Assembly: GCA_009693235.1 (NCBI GenBank)
Contig: SHXR01000039.1
Location: 1-43,292, forward strand
DNA from: Betaproteobacteria bacterium
Lineage (GTDB): Bacteria > Pseudomonadota > Gammaproteobacteria > Burkholderiales > SG8-39
Reading direction: 5' to 3'
DNA: 43,292 nt
The notes beneath the pieces were generated by a model. It searched no databases, was not told the origin of the DNA, and was given only the letters and a program-made list of their open reading frames with translations. Made by a program: the position numbers and the translations under genes. This document shows positions 20,718-30,347 of this stretch, one piece after another (position 1 is the first letter of the stretch; every line of letters starts with the position of its first letter).

Positions 20718-21611
20718 ATGCAAAGTACCGGACCGACGTTGTGCCTGCCGTATGCCGAACCGTTCAACTGGCAGGCCTTGCTGGCATTCCTCGGACCGCG
20801 CGCATTTCCCGGCATTGAAGACGTCACGCGTGATCGCTATCGTCGCGTGATGCTGCAAGACGGCGCGCCGGTCATCATTGCTGCGACGCGAACGATCGAT
20901 GACGCATCGCTTGCGGTCTCCGTTACCCCCGCCACACCGGCTGCGGTCCCTCTGTTTGGCGAGCGGGTCAGGCGGCTTTTTGATCTTGATGCCGACCCCG
21001 TCGCGATCGGTCGGCACTTGGCAAAAGATACGGTGCTGAAACGCGCCGCTATCCATCGTCGTGGCACCCGCATTCCCGGCGCTTGGTCGCCGTTTGAACT
21101 CGCCGTGCGCGCGATCATCGGACAGCAAGTCAGCGTCAAAGCGGCCACCACGTTCGCCAGTCGCTTGGTGACAAGGTTTGGCACGCCGGTCGTCACCGCT
21201 GCAGATCCGCTATTGATCCGCACCTTTCCCGCCCCGGCAATCTTGGCGCGCACCGACCTCACCGCCATTGGCTTGATCCGGTCGCGTGCCAAGTGGATCA
21301 GCGCGCTCGCCGCGGTGCTGGAGGCGGAACCCACATTTTTTGATCTCCTGCATCCACTCGATCATGCGATCAAAGAACTCACGCGCCTACCAGGCATTGG
21401 CCAATGGACCGCGCATTACATCGCCATGCGTGCACTCAAGGAAGCTGATGCCTTTCCGACCGGCGACCTAGCCCTCCTACGCGCCTATAGCCAACTGGCG
21501 GGGTCCTCGGTCACCGCCCGTGAACTCGATCGCATTGCGGAACGCTGGCGGCCATGGCGCGCCTATGCGGCCATCCATCTTTGGCTGTCTGATCCCGCAT
21601 CCGGAGGCTAA
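20718..21611 (+). CDS. alkA: DNA-3-methyladenine glycosylase II (AlkA type)
   Basis: A 297-residue base-excision glycosylase that removes alkylated bases from DNA. An N-terminal AlkA_N-like beta domain (to about residue 110) is followed by the HhH-GPD core. The helix-hairpin-helix reads LTRLPGIGQWTAHYIAMRAL and the catalytic Asp follows in FPTGDLALLRA. FELAVRAIIGQQVSVKAA is the usual opening of the glycosylase core. There is no Ada-type regulatory domain at the N-terminus, unlike many AlkA fusions in this phylum. It ends three bases before ogt, so the two alkylation-repair genes are almost certainly co-transcribed. Confidence 0.94.
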   Translation: MQSTGPTLCLPYAEPFNWQALLAFLGPRAFPGIEDVTRDRYRRVMLQDGAPVIIAATRTIDDASLAVSVTPATPAAVPLFGERVRRLFDLDADPVAIGRHLAKDTVLKRAAIHRRGTRIPGAWSPFELAVRAIIGQQVSVKAATTFASRLVTRFGTPVVTAADPLLIRTFPAPAILARTDLTAIGLIRSRAKWISALAAVLEAEPTFFDLLHPLDHAIKELTRLPGIGQWTAHYIAMRALKEADAFPTGDLALLRAYSQLAGSSVTARELDRIAERWRPWRAYAAIHLWLSDPASGG

Positions 21612-21614
21612 CCG

Positions 21615-22124
21615 GTGACCCACTCACTGCTGTATGACGAGATCTCTTCGCCGATTGGCATCGTCCTGGTCGCTATCTTTCAAGATCAGCTCATCGCACT
21701 CGATTTCGCCGATTACGTCGAACGGATGCACCAATTGCTCAAGCGGCGCATTGGGACCTTCACGCTGACGAAAAAACGGAACCCGGCCGGCATCGCCACA
21801 CCAGTACGGCAGTACTTCGATGGTGATCTACACGCGTTTGATCAGGTACCGCTCGCACTGCATGGTTCCACATTCCAGGAGCGCGCCTGGCAGGCATTAC
21901 GAACCATTCGCCCGGGCCAAATCGCGACTTACGGCGAGCAGGCGATCAAGATCGGCGCGCCCAAGGCAGCACGCGCAGTGGGTCATGCCAACGGGCAGAA
22001 CCCGATCGCGATTGCCGTCCCGTGTCATCGTGTGATCGGCAACAATCGTTCGCTCACCGGCTATGCAGGCGGTCTCGACCGCAAGCGTTGGCTGTTGTCC
22101 CACGAAGGGGTGAGCATTGCATGA
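21615..22124 (+). CDS. ogt: Methylated-DNA-[protein]-cysteine S-methyltransferase
   Basis: A 169-residue O6-alkylguanine-DNA alkyltransferase, a suicide repair protein that moves the alkyl group to its own cysteine. The active site is the family hallmark PCHRVIGNN, preceded by ATYGEQAIKIGAPKAARAVG (DNA-binding helix and arginine finger) and followed by LTGYAGGLDRKRWLLSHE. The start is GTG at 21615. It is coupled to the following transporter gene by an ATGA overlap and lies three bases after alkA. Confidence 0.96.
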   Translation: MTHSLLYDEISSPIGIVLVAIFQDQLIALDFADYVERMHQLLKRRIGTFTLTKKRNPAGIATPVRQYFDGDLHAFDQVPLALHGSTFQERAWQALRTIRPGQIATYGEQAIKIGAPKAARAVGHANGQNPIAIAVPCHRVIGNNRSLTGYAGGLDRKRWLLSHEGVSIA

Positions 22125-22984
22125 CATCGGTTGACCTCGCACGGCTGGTGCTGCTTGCCGCCATCTGGGGCAGCTCATTTCTATTCATGCGGATCCTGTC
22201 ACCCGCGCTGGGACCGGTCATCGGCGCCGATGTCCGTTTGTTGATCGCCGGATTGGTGCTTGGCATTATTCTTGCCATGCGGGGTGATCAAGGCGTGTAC
22301 CGGGGCCGTGCGCGCGCCTATTCGATAGTCGGCATGGTGAACTCAGGGTTGCCATTTCTGTTGTTCTCCTACGCAGCGCTGAAGATTCCCGCTTCCTATT
22401 CGTCGGTATTGAATGCGCTCGCCCCGTTGTTTGGCGCGCTGTGTCTCTGGCGACTCGACGGCGAACCGCTTAGCAGGCGCAAGATGGCAGGCATTGCGCT
22501 TGGCATCGCAGGGGTTGCGCTGATGAGCCGCCTAGGTCCAGTGCCGATGAACATCGCGACGCTGAGCGGCATCGGCGCCTGCGTCGTGGCCACTGTCTGC
22601 TATGGCTGGGCAGGCGTGCTGATACGCCGGCGCGCCAAGGCCATTCCGTCTTTGCACTTCGCCATGGGCACCCAACTTGCCGCCGGCCTCTTGATTCTGC
22701 CCTTTGCGTTGATCAACGGCGTGGTCGCACCGCCGATCGATCCGTATTCGCCGGTGGTAGTAGGCTCGGCCATTGCAATTGGCGTGCTCTGCAGCGCGGT
22801 GGCCTACATGCTCTATTTTCGATTGATGGCGAGTCTTGGCCCCACCCGCACGCTAAGCGTGACCTTCATCATTCCGGTATTCGGCATCTTGTGGGCGGCA
22901 CTGTTTCTTGGCGAAAGCATTGCGCCTGGCATGCTGGTGGGCGCCCTGCTCGTGGTCGCAGGAACGGTGCTCGTGTTGCGCTAA
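22121..22984 (+). CDS. DMT-superfamily (EamA) transporter
   Basis: A 287-residue membrane protein with about ten hydrophobic segments arranged as two EamA repeats. The first repeat opens with LVLLAAIWGSSFLFMRI, typical of the family, and the second with IGACVVATVCYGWAGVLIRR. The C-terminal TRTLSVTFIIPVFGILWAAL segment is also characteristic. EamA proteins export or import small metabolites, often amino acids or their derivatives; specificity cannot be read here. I chose the ATG at 22121 because it overlaps the ogt stop and the first helix starts directly after it. Confidence 0.9.
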   Translation: MTSVDLARLVLLAAIWGSSFLFMRILSPALGPVIGADVRLLIAGLVLGIILAMRGDQGVYRGRARAYSIVGMVNSGLPFLLFSYAALKIPASYSSVLNALAPLFGALCLWRLDGEPLSRRKMAGIALGIAGVALMSRLGPVPMNIATLSGIGACVVATVCYGWAGVLIRRRAKAIPSLHFAMGTQLAAGLLILPFALINGVVAPPIDPYSPVVVGSAIAIGVLCSAVAYMLYFRLMASLGPTRTLSVTFIIPVFGILWAALFLGESIAPGMLVGALLVVAGTVLVLR

Positions 22985-23039
22985 CCCAGATGCGCGGTCC
23001 CGATAGAATCCACCTCTTTTCCCTTAGTGCGCGCGCTTT

Positions 23040-24146
23040 ATGGAAACCGTCGACACGATCGTCATCGGCGCAGGTGTGGTTGGACTGGCGATTGCCCGTG
23101 AGCTGGCGATGGCCGGCCGTGAGGTCATCATGCTCGAAGCGGCCGACGGGATCGGCACCGAAACCAGTTCGCGCAACTCGGAAGTCATCCATGCCGGGAT
23201 CTACTACGACCCGGGCTCAGTCAAGGCGGCGATGTGCGTCGCCGGCAAAAGGCTCCTCTATGATTTCTGTCGCTCGCATGGCGTCCCGCATGTCAATTGC
23301 GGCAAACTGATTGTCGCCACCACCAACGAGCAGATCGCCCAGCTCGAGAAAATTCACGCGCAGGCCGCAGCCAATGGCGTCAACGATCTCCGCGCGATAC
23401 CGGCGCGTGCGGCAATGGCCATGGAAGCCGCACTCCATTGCGTTGCGGCGCTCCATTCGCCATCCACCGGCATCATCGACAGTCACGCGTTCATGCTCGC
23501 CCTGCTAGGCGATGCGGAGGCCCATGGTGCGATGCTGGTGTGCAAGTCGCCGGTCTTGGCGGGGGCGATCACTGATGCAGGCATCGAACTCTCCATCAAC
23601 GGCGCTGACCCAATGCGCATTCGCGCGCAGGCGGTCGTCAATGCGGCCGGCCTACATGCGCAATCGCTCGCCGGACGAATCAGCGGCTTTCCATCCGCGC
23701 AGGTGCCGCCAACGCACTACTGCAAGGGCAACTACTACACGCTGATCGGCCGTTCACCGTTTTCACGATTGATTTATCCCGTTCCTGAGGCCGCCGGACT
23801 GGGCGTGCATGTGACCATCGATCTGGCGGGTCAGGCGCGCTTTGGGCCGGACGTCGAATGGATCGACGCCATCGACTACCGCGTTGATCCCCGCCGTGCA
23901 GATAGCTTTTACGCGGCGATCCGCACCTATTGGCCTGATCTCAAGGACGGCGCCCTGCAACCGGGCTATGCGGGCATTCGTCCGAAGCTGCAACCGCAAG
24001 GCGCGCCCGGCCGCGACTTCGTCATCTCAGTGCCCGGCGACCATGGTGTCAGGGGCCTGGTGAATCTCTTTGGCATCGAATCGCCGGGGCTCACTGCCGC
24101 GCTGGCCATCGCCCGCTATGTGCGAGCGATGCTCCACGTTTCCTAG
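23040..24146 (+). CDS. FAD-dependent oxidoreductase, L-2-hydroxyglutarate dehydrogenase-like
   Basis: A 368-residue flavoprotein of the DAO/LhgO superfamily. The FAD-binding Rossmann motif is [18 protein letters not shown] at the N-terminus, followed by the family block [19 protein letters not shown]. The C-terminal [20 protein letters not shown] is shared with L-2-hydroxyglutarate dehydrogenases, which oxidise L-2-hydroxyglutarate to 2-oxoglutarate and pass electrons to the quinone pool. It lies directly upstream of a TRAP transporter with the same orientation, so the substrate may be the imported acid. Close relatives annotated only as FAD oxidoreductases are common, and the exact substrate is uncertain. 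Confidence 0.85.
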   Translation: METVDTIVIGAGVVGLAIARELAMAGREVIMLEAADGIGTETSSRNSEVIHAGIYYDPGSVKAAMCVAGKRLLYDFCRSHGVPHVNCGKLIVATTNEQIAQLEKIHAQAAANGVNDLRAIPARAAMAMEAALHCVAALHSPSTGIIDSHAFMLALLGDAEAHGAMLVCKSPVLAGAITDAGIELSINGADPMRIRAQAVVNAAGLHAQSLAGRISGFPSAQVPPTHYCKGNYYTLIGRSPFSRLIYPVPEAAGLGVHVTIDLAGQARFGPDVEWIDAIDYRVDPRRADSFYAAIRTYWPDLKDGALQPGYAGIRPKLQPQGAPGRDFVISVPGDHGVRGLVNLFGIESPGLTAALAIARYVRAMLHVS

Positions 24147-24201
24147 GTGCGGATTGACGGCATTCCGGTTACGTTTACCGTCTTTCTTCGAGAGGATCAT
24201 C

Positions 24202-25170
24202 ATGCGCAAGCGAATCCTGTCCGCCGCGGCCGCCCTGGCATTTACCACCGCCGCAACGGCCCAAACCAAATGGGACATGCCGACACCTTACGTCGATTCG
24301 GAATTCCACACCCAGAACATCCGTCTGCTGGCCGATGAAATCAAGAAAGTCACCAACGGCCAGCTTGAGATCATTGTCCATAGCGGGCAGTCGCTCATCA
24401 AACATCCCGATATCCTGCGGGCGGTCTCCACCGGTCAAGTCGCGATTGGCGAATTTCTCCTTGGGCAATTCTCCAATGAAGATCCGATGTTCGAGATCGA
24501 CAACATTCCATTCGTCGCGGTCGGCTACGAACAAGCGCGTAAATTCTATGGCCATCACCGGCCCTATCTGGAAAAGCGTCTGCAAGGACGCAAGTTGCGG
24601 CTCCTTTATTCGATTGCCTGGCCTGGCCAAGGCGTCTATACGAAGACCGCGCTCAAATCGGTCGATGATTTAAAAGGTACCAAGTTTCGCACCTACAGCG
24701 CGGCCACTGCACGTCTGGCCGAGTTGCTGGGGGCGAGCCCGACGGTCATTCAGGCCACCGATATTCCGCAAGCCTTTGCCACCAACACCGTGCACGCCAT
24801 GATTACCTCCTCGGCGACCGGTGTGGCCTTCAAGTCGTGGGAATACACCAAGTTCTACTACCTCACCGCCGCGATGCATCCGCGCAACGTCGTCGCGGTC
24901 AACGAGGCCGCTTTTCAGCGCCTACCCGAGACCACACGCAAAGCGCTGCTTGACTTGTCCGCTACGGCCGAAACACGCGGCTGGACAATGAGCCAGGAAC
25001 GCGAAGGTCTGGGTAATAAGATGCTTGCTGACAACGGAATCAATGTGGTGGAGCCCGATACCGGCATGAAGGCCGCATTCAGCAAGATCGGGGCGACGAT
25101 GTTGGTCGAATGGACCAAGAAAGCCGGGCCGGACGGTGAGGCGCTGATCAAGGCCTATCGCGCCAATTAG
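24202..25170 (+). CDS. dctP: TRAP transporter substrate-binding protein (DctP family)
   Basis: A 322-residue periplasmic solute receptor. The signal peptide is MRKRILSAAAALAFTTAATA, with a cleavage site before QTKWDMP. The core has the DctP-family motif GTKFRTYSAATARLAELLG around residue 155; its Arg normally binds the substrate carboxylate. The ATG at 24202 is preceded by GAGAGGATC. It stands first in the TRAP set dctP-dctQ-dctM, behind the LhgO-like flavoprotein. The ligand is probably an organic acid but is not identifiable from sequence. It ends with TAG and is followed at once by a strong GGGAGGG ribosome site. Confidence 0.9.
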   Translation: MRKRILSAAAALAFTTAATAQTKWDMPTPYVDSEFHTQNIRLLADEIKKVTNGQLEIIVHSGQSLIKHPDILRAVSTGQVAIGEFLLGQFSNEDPMFEIDNIPFVAVGYEQARKFYGHHRPYLEKRLQGRKLRLLYSIAWPGQGVYTKTALKSVDDLKGTKFRTYSAATARLAELLGASPTVIQATDIPQAFATNTVHAMITSSATGVAFKSWEYTKFYYLTAAMHPRNVVAVNEAAFQRLPETTRKALLDLSATAETRGWTMSQEREGLGNKMLADNGINVVEPDTGMKAAFSKIGATMLVEWTKKAGPDGEALIKAYRAN

Positions 25171-25233
25171 GGAGGGACGCATGCAAGCCATTCGTCTTGC
25201 ATGTCGCTTGCCGCTCCATATGGACTTTCCTTG

Positions 25234-25767
25234 ATGCGCAGGGCGCTCGATCGCCTCTACCAGGTGAGCGGAACGCTTGCCGCATGATGTCTGGCCGCAA
25301 CCGCAGTCATCATGTTGACGCAGGTGGCGATGCGCGAAGCGGGCCTCTTGTTTCGCAGCGCCGATGACATCACTGCATGGCTCTGCGCCGCGTCGGCCCT
25401 CCTTGCCTTGGGTCATACGTTCCGCCGCGGCGAACTCGTGCGCATGGCGATCATCCTCGATCGGCTGTCTGGTGCCATGCGCTGGCGTGCGGAAATCTTC
25501 GCGCTGTCGATCACCGCCCTCTTCCTTGCCTACATGTGTTGGGCCGTGATCCGCTTCGTCTACGAAAGCTGGATGGTCAACGAAATTGCTCAGGGCCTGC
25601 TCCGCGTACCCATCTGGATTCCGCAGCTCATCTTCGTCGGCGGCGTCCTGGTCTTTTTCATCGCGGTGCTGGATGAGTTAGCCGCGGTGTTACGACGCGA
25701 AAAGCCTGCCTACCAGGTCGCCGAAGAGGAACGTGCGGCGCGCGGTGATTTTTCGGAGACGGTGTGA
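25234..25767 (+). pseudogene. dctQ: TRAP transporter small permease DctQ with in-frame stop
   Basis: Encodes a four-helix small permease. The frame from ATG 25234 reads MRRALDRLYQVSGTLAA, then TGA at 25285-25287, then CLAATAVIMLTQVAMREAGL. Trp (TGG) fits the position inside helix 1. The rest is intact to the GTGA overlap with dctM. A strong ribosome site (GGGAGGG) after dctP serves a 17-codon frame starting at 25181, whose TGA overlaps the ATG at 25234 (TGATG). That frame may be a leader, or the true N-terminus shifted by an indel. Restart at the ATG at 25312 would lose most of the first membrane helix. The transporter is therefore probably crippled unless the stop is read through or is a sequence error. 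Confidence 0.75.
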
Positions 25768-27074
25768 CCACCCTCACCATCGCGTTGATCCTGATCGGTG
25801 TGCTGCTGGTGCTCCTTGCAGGCGGCGTGTGGATCGCCATTGCTCTCGCCTGCGTGGCATGGTTTGGCTTGGCGATGTTCACCAATTCCCCGCCCGATGT
25901 GAGCTTGTTCCAGGCCTTCTGGAGCACCATGGCGTCATGGAATCTCGCCGCATTACCGCTTTTCGTATGGATGGGCGAGATTCTTTATCGCACCAAATTG
26001 TCGGAACAAATGTTCGAGGGCTTGTCGCCATGGCTTGGCTGGCTGCCGGGCCGGTTGATGCATGTGAACATTCTCGCCTGCGGCATTTTCGGCACCGTCT
26101 CCGGATCATCGGCCGCCACTTGCGCCACCATCGCCAAGGTCGCCTTGCCCGAACTCAAGCGGCGCGGCTACGACGAGAAGATGTGTCTGGGTTCGCTGTG
26201 TGGCGCGGGCACCTTGGGGATCCTGCTGCCGCCCTCGATCATCATGGTCGTCTATGCCGTGGCAGCGGAAGTCTCCATCCTGAAAGTGTTCCTGGCGGGC
26301 TTCCTGCCGGGCTTGCTTCTGATGGCGCTCTTTTCCGGCTACATCATCGTCTGGTCGCTGATGAATCCGGACAAGACGCCAAATGAGACCGAGCGCCTCA
26401 TCTTGAGCGAGCGGATCAGTAAAAGTCGCCACCTCATTCCCTGCCTGCTGCTGATCGTCTTCATCATTGTGGTCATGGTCATCGGTTGGGCAACCGCCAC
26501 GGAATCCGCCGCATTCGGTGTGCTGGGCGCGCTTGCCATCGCCTGGTGGAGCGGCGCACTCACCAAAGACACGTTTTGGCAAAGTCTGATGGGTGCGACC
26601 CGCCTTTCCTGCATGATCATGTTCATTCTCGGTGGCGCGGCGTTTCTGTCAACCTGTATGGGTTTTACCGGTATTCCGCGTGCGCTGGCCGATTGGGTGG
26701 CGGCACTGAATCCCAATCCCTACATGTTGATCGCTTGTCTCGCGGCCCTCTACATCCTGCTTGGCACCGCGCTCGATGGCATTTCGATGATCCTGCTGAC
26801 CACCTCGATCGTGTTACCGATGATCCAAAAGACTGGGTTTGATCTCGTGTGGTTCGGCATCTTTATCGTGTTGCTGGTGGAAATCGCCGAGGTGACGCCA
26901 CCGCTTGGGTTCAACATGTTCGTCCTGCAAACCATGAGCGGGCGGGACAGTACCTATGTGGCCAAAGCTTCCATCCCATTTTTCTTCATGATGATGCTGG
27001 CGATCGCACTGATTACGTTGTTTCCGAAAATCGTGACCTGGCTACCGGATGTGGTGATTCCCGCGCGGAAGTAA
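25764..27074 (+). CDS. dctM: TRAP transporter large permease (DctM)
   Basis: A 436-residue integral membrane protein with about twelve hydrophobic segments, the ion-driven translocation subunit of a TRAP system. Family features include ILACGIFGTVSGSSAATCAT, the clustered Gly/Ser/Thr of the first half, and GTLGILLPPSIIMVVYAVAAE. The second half carries TALDGISMILLTTSIVLPM and EVTPPLGFNMFV. The start is GTG at 25764, overlapping the dctQ stop (GTGA). It is intact, unlike its partner dctQ. Its stop overlaps the likely start of nnr by one base (TAATG). Confidence 0.93.
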   Translation: MTTLTIALILIGVLLVLLAGGVWIAIALACVAWFGLAMFTNSPPDVSLFQAFWSTMASWNLAALPLFVWMGEILYRTKLSEQMFEGLSPWLGWLPGRLMHVNILACGIFGTVSGSSAATCATIAKVALPELKRRGYDEKMCLGSLCGAGTLGILLPPSIIMVVYAVAAEVSILKVFLAGFLPGLLLMALFSGYIIVWSLMNPDKTPNETERLILSERISKSRHLIPCLLLIVFIIVVMVIGWATATESAAFGVLGALAIAWWSGALTKDTFWQSLMGATRLSCMIMFILGGAAFLSTCMGFTGIPRALADWVAALNPNPYMLIACLAALYILLGTALDGISMILLTTSIVLPMIQKTGFDLVWFGIFIVLLVEIAEVTPPLGFNMFVLQTMSGRDSTYVAKASIPFFFMMMLAIALITLFPKIVTWLPDVVIPARK

Positions 27075-28585
27075 TGCCGCGCTACACTCACCGCATGTCC
27101 GCACCATTCGCCCCGCTCTACACCGTCGATCAGATCCGCGCTATTGAGCAAGCGGCGATGCGTGCTGATCCCGATGCGAGGCTGATGGAACGTGCCGGCG
27201 CCAGCGCGGCCAAGCTTGCCGTTGAGATGCTTGGCGCGACGGGCAAACACATCCTTATCTTGGCCGGCCCGGGCAATAACGGCGGTGATGCATTGGAAGT
27301 CGCGCTGCATCTCAAACGCGGCTTTTTCAGTGTCCATGTCGTGTTCACCGACGATCCGGGAAAACTCCCGAACGATGCGACCAGCGCTCTCCAAAAATGG
27401 CGCGCGGCGGGCGGTGAATGCCATGCAGAAATTCCGCCACGCAGAACATGGGACCTCATCGTCGACGGCCTATTCGGCATCGGCCTTGCCCGCTCGGTGT
27501 CAGGTCAGCATGCGGCATTGATCGCCGCGGCGAATGCCTTGGGTGTCCCCATTCTTGCCCTCGACATTCCAAGCGGCATCAATGGCGACACAGGTGTGGT
27601 GCAAGGATCGGCCATCCGTGCCACGCGCACGATCACCTTCATTGCCCATAAACCCGGCCTCCTCACCTTGGACGGCCCAGACCACGCTGGCGCATTGCAT
27701 TGCGATCCGCTCGGGCTGGCGGTTGAGACGCTGCTGCCACCGGAAGGACGCCTCATCGATGCGAATATTCTCGCCAGTGGCCCGGGCCCCCGTCGCCGCA
27801 ATTTTCACAAGGGCGATGCCGGCAGCGTTGCCATCTTCGGCGGGGCCAACGGCATGACCGGTGCAGCCCTGCTCGCCGCGCGTGCCGCGCTTAAAGCGGG
27901 CGCCGGCAAAGTGTTTCTCGCTCTCCTTGCGGACCCACCGCTATCGATTGACATGCATCATCCGGAAATCATGATCCGGCGCGCCGAACAGCTGCTGGGC
28001 AGCGGGCAATTCAACGCGTTGGTGGCGGGCCCGGGATTGGGCACTGACGCGGTGGCGCAACGGATCCTCGCGCAAATGTTGCGGACCAATGTGCCGATCG
28101 TGTTGGATGCCGACGCGCTCAATCTCATCGGCGCATACAGCACGCTTGCCAATACACTCGTCACTCGCACCGCGCCCACTTTGATTACGCCTCATCCGGC
28201 CGAAGCGACCCGCATGCTAGGCAGTAGCGTAGCCGAGATCCAAAGTAATCGCATTGCCGCGGTGCGCCTATTGGCACGACGCTTCAAAGTGGCTGCACTC
28301 CTCAAGGGTAACGGTAGCGTGCTGGCCGTCCCAGACGGTGATTGGTGGATCGTGCCCGCCGGTAATCCAGGCATGGCAAGCGGAGGGATGGGCGATGTCT
28401 TGGCCGGTGTGATCGGGGCTTTGCTTGCCCAGGGTGTTCCATCACCGCAGGCGCTGCACCTGGGTGTCTACCTGCATGCCGCGGCCGCCGACCGTTGCGT
28501 TGCCGAAGGGCTTGGTCCGATCGGCTTGACCGCGAGCGAAGTGATCGATAGGGTACGCGCCCTCGTGAATCGCCATTTTCTCTGA
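27074..28585 (+). CDS. nnr: Bifunctional NAD(P)H-hydrate epimerase/dehydratase
   Basis: About 503 residues. It repairs hydrated NAD(P)H: the N-terminal YjeF epimerase domain (to about 215; ILAGPGNNGGDALEVALHLK, LALDIPSGINGDTG) interconverts epimers and the C-terminal ADP-dependent dehydratase removes water. The C-terminal motifs are AIFGGANGMTGAALLAARAA, LITPHPAEATRMLG and GNPGMASGGMGDVLAGVIGA. The ATG at 27074 overlaps the dctM stop; the ATG at 27095 (MSAPFAP) is an equally good start. The gene is intact and cytoplasmic. Sharing a transcript with a TRAP system is probably incidental. Confidence 0.96.
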   Translation: MPRYTHRMSAPFAPLYTVDQIRAIEQAAMRADPDARLMERAGASAAKLAVEMLGATGKHILILAGPGNNGGDALEVALHLKRGFFSVHVVFTDDPGKLPNDATSALQKWRAAGGECHAEIPPRRTWDLIVDGLFGIGLARSVSGQHAALIAAANALGVPILALDIPSGINGDTGVVQGSAIRATRTITFIAHKPGLLTLDGPDHAGALHCDPLGLAVETLLPPEGRLIDANILASGPGPRRRNFHKGDAGSVAIFGGANGMTGAALLAARAALKAGAGKVFLALLADPPLSIDMHHPEIMIRRAEQLLGSGQFNALVAGPGLGTDAVAQRILAQMLRTNVPIVLDADALNLIGAYSTLANTLVTRTAPTLITPHPAEATRMLGSSVAEIQSNRIAAVRLLARRFKVAALLKGNGSVLAVPDGDWWIVPAGNPGMASGGMGDVLAGVIGALLAQGVPSPQALHLGVYLHAAAADRCVAEGLGPIGLTASEVIDRVRALVNRHFL

Positions 28586-28619
28586 AACGCATCGATCCAA
28601 TCCCACCACAGATTCCCGC

Positions 28620-30347
28620 ATGCCCACCAACTCCTTGATTCTCGAAGGCCGCACGTTTCTTGGCCGCGCCTGGCAATTGGCCAAGCCCTATTGGCGTTTC
28701 GATGAACGCCGGAGCGCCTGGTTGTTGCTCGTCACCATCGTTTCACTGTCGCTTTGCACCGTCTATCTGCTGGTGATTCTGAACGATTGGAACCGCCAGT
28801 TCTTCAATGCCATCGAACAGAAGAACAAGGATGACTTTTACCGGCTGCTGATCGAGTTCTGCGGCATTGCGTTCGCCTACATTGTGGTCGCGGCCGCCCG
28901 CTCTTATCTTCGCCAGTCGCTCGAAATGCGCTGGCGGATCTGGCTCACCCGCACCTACATCGGCGAGTGGTTGGGCGATCAGGTGTACTACCGTCTGGAA
29001 CAAAACCCACGCGGCACCGATAACCCCGATCAACGCATCGCCGATGATCTGCGCCAGTTCACCTCCACCTCGCTCGCATTGACGCTCGACCTGCTCCAGC
29101 AGATCGTGACGTTCGCATCGTTTCTCGTCATTTTGTGGACCGTATCGGGTGCTTTGGCCGTCACGATCGGCGAGACGGTGTGGAACATTCCCGGCTACAT
29201 GGTCTGGGTTGCCTTGCTCTACGCCATCGCGGGCAGCATCGCGACCTTCTATGTGGGGCGTCCGCTCATCGGACTCAATTTCCGGCAGGAACGATTTGAA
29301 GCCGACTTTCGCTTCAGCTTGGTCCGCATGCGGGAACACGCCGAAGGCATCGCGCTATACGGTGGTGAGCGGGCTGAGCATGCCCATTTGCAGGACAACG
29401 TCGAGGGTATTCGCAGTAATTGGTGGCAACTCATGCGTGCCCATCTCAGACTCAATCTGCTCACCAATACCTACGGACAAATCGCGGTGATCTTTCCCTT
29501 CTTTGTGGCCGCACCCCGTTATTTTGCCGGCACGATCACGTTCGGCACGCTCACGCAGATCGCCGATGCGTTCGGAACGGTGCAAAGCTCACTCTCCTGG
29601 TTCGTACAGAGTTACGCATCGCTCGCCGGTTGGAAGGCGAGCGTTGATCGTCTGCTCACCTTTCATGATGCGGTCAATGACGCGGCGGGCGAGGCACGCA
29701 AACAGCCTGGCGTGAAGCGGGTCGATCATGACCAGCGCACGATTCAGGCGGTCGACCTTGGCCTTGCCCTACCCAATGGGCGCGTCATCCTCACCGAAGG
29801 CTCGTTCGCGATCAAGCCCGGTGCACGCACGCTCCTCGCCGGCCCATCCGGAAGCGGCAAGAGCACGCTCTTTCGTGCCATCGCGGGCATTTGGCCCTAT
29901 GGAGGTGGCGCCATCCGCATTCCAGCGGGCGCACGCGTCATGTTCCTGCCCCAAAAGCCCTACATCCCAATTGGGAGTCTCCGCGCCGCCGTGACCTACC
30001 CATCGGTCGCGAGCGCCTTTGACGAAGGAGCGATCAGCGAAGCCCTTCGCTTGGTGCAACTCGACGGCTTTGTTGAACGATTAGATGAATCGCGTAATTG
30101 GAGCACCGCCATGAGTGGCGGCGAGCAGCAAAAGCTTGCCATCGCCCGCGCCTTGCTCGCGCAACCGGAGTGGCTCTTCCTCGACGAAGCGACGAGCTCG
30201 CTCGATGAACCGACCGAGAAAATCCTCTACGAGCTGTTAATGACGCGCCTTCCTGATGCGGCCATCGTCAGCATCGCGCATCGTTCACAGGTCGCAACCT
30301 TCCATACCTCGTGGCTGCAACTAAGCGGCGGGCGTCTAGTACACTAG
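28620..30347 (+). CDS. ABC transporter, fused permease-ATPase (SbmA/BacA-like, YddA type)
   Basis: A 575-residue half-transporter. The N-terminal SbmA/BacA-like membrane domain (about 1-340) has long helices and the typical WRIWLTRTYIGEWLGDQVYY and RFSLVRMREHAEGIALYGGE. The C-terminal ATPase has Walker A AGPSGSGKSTLFRA, signature MSGGEQQKLAIARALL and Walker B WLFLDEATSSLDE. Proteins of this layout are linked to uptake of peptides, cobalamin-like compounds or very-long-chain acyl substrates, probably as homodimers in the inner membrane. The substrate is not evident. It is separated from nnr by 34 bases and its 3' end overlaps the convergent FKBP gene by four bases. Confidence 0.9.
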   Translation: MPTNSLILEGRTFLGRAWQLAKPYWRFDERRSAWLLLVTIVSLSLCTVYLLVILNDWNRQFFNAIEQKNKDDFYRLLIEFCGIAFAYIVVAAARSYLRQSLEMRWRIWLTRTYIGEWLGDQVYYRLEQNPRGTDNPDQRIADDLRQFTSTSLALTLDLLQQIVTFASFLVILWTVSGALAVTIGETVWNIPGYMVWVALLYAIAGSIATFYVGRPLIGLNFRQERFEADFRFSLVRMREHAEGIALYGGERAEHAHLQDNVEGIRSNWWQLMRAHLRLNLLTNTYGQIAVIFPFFVAAPRYFAGTITFGTLTQIADAFGTVQSSLSWFVQSYASLAGWKASVDRLLTFHDAVNDAAGEARKQPGVKRVDHDQRTIQAVDLGLALPNGRVILTEGSFAIKPGARTLLAGPSGSGKSTLFRAIAGIWPYGGGAIRIPAGARVMFLPQKPYIPIGSLRAAVTYPSVASAFDEGAISEALRLVQLDGFVERLDESRNWSTAMSGGEQQKLAIARALLAQPEWLFLDEATSSLDEPTEKILYELLMTRLPDAAIVSIAHRSQVATFHTSWLQLSGGRLVH

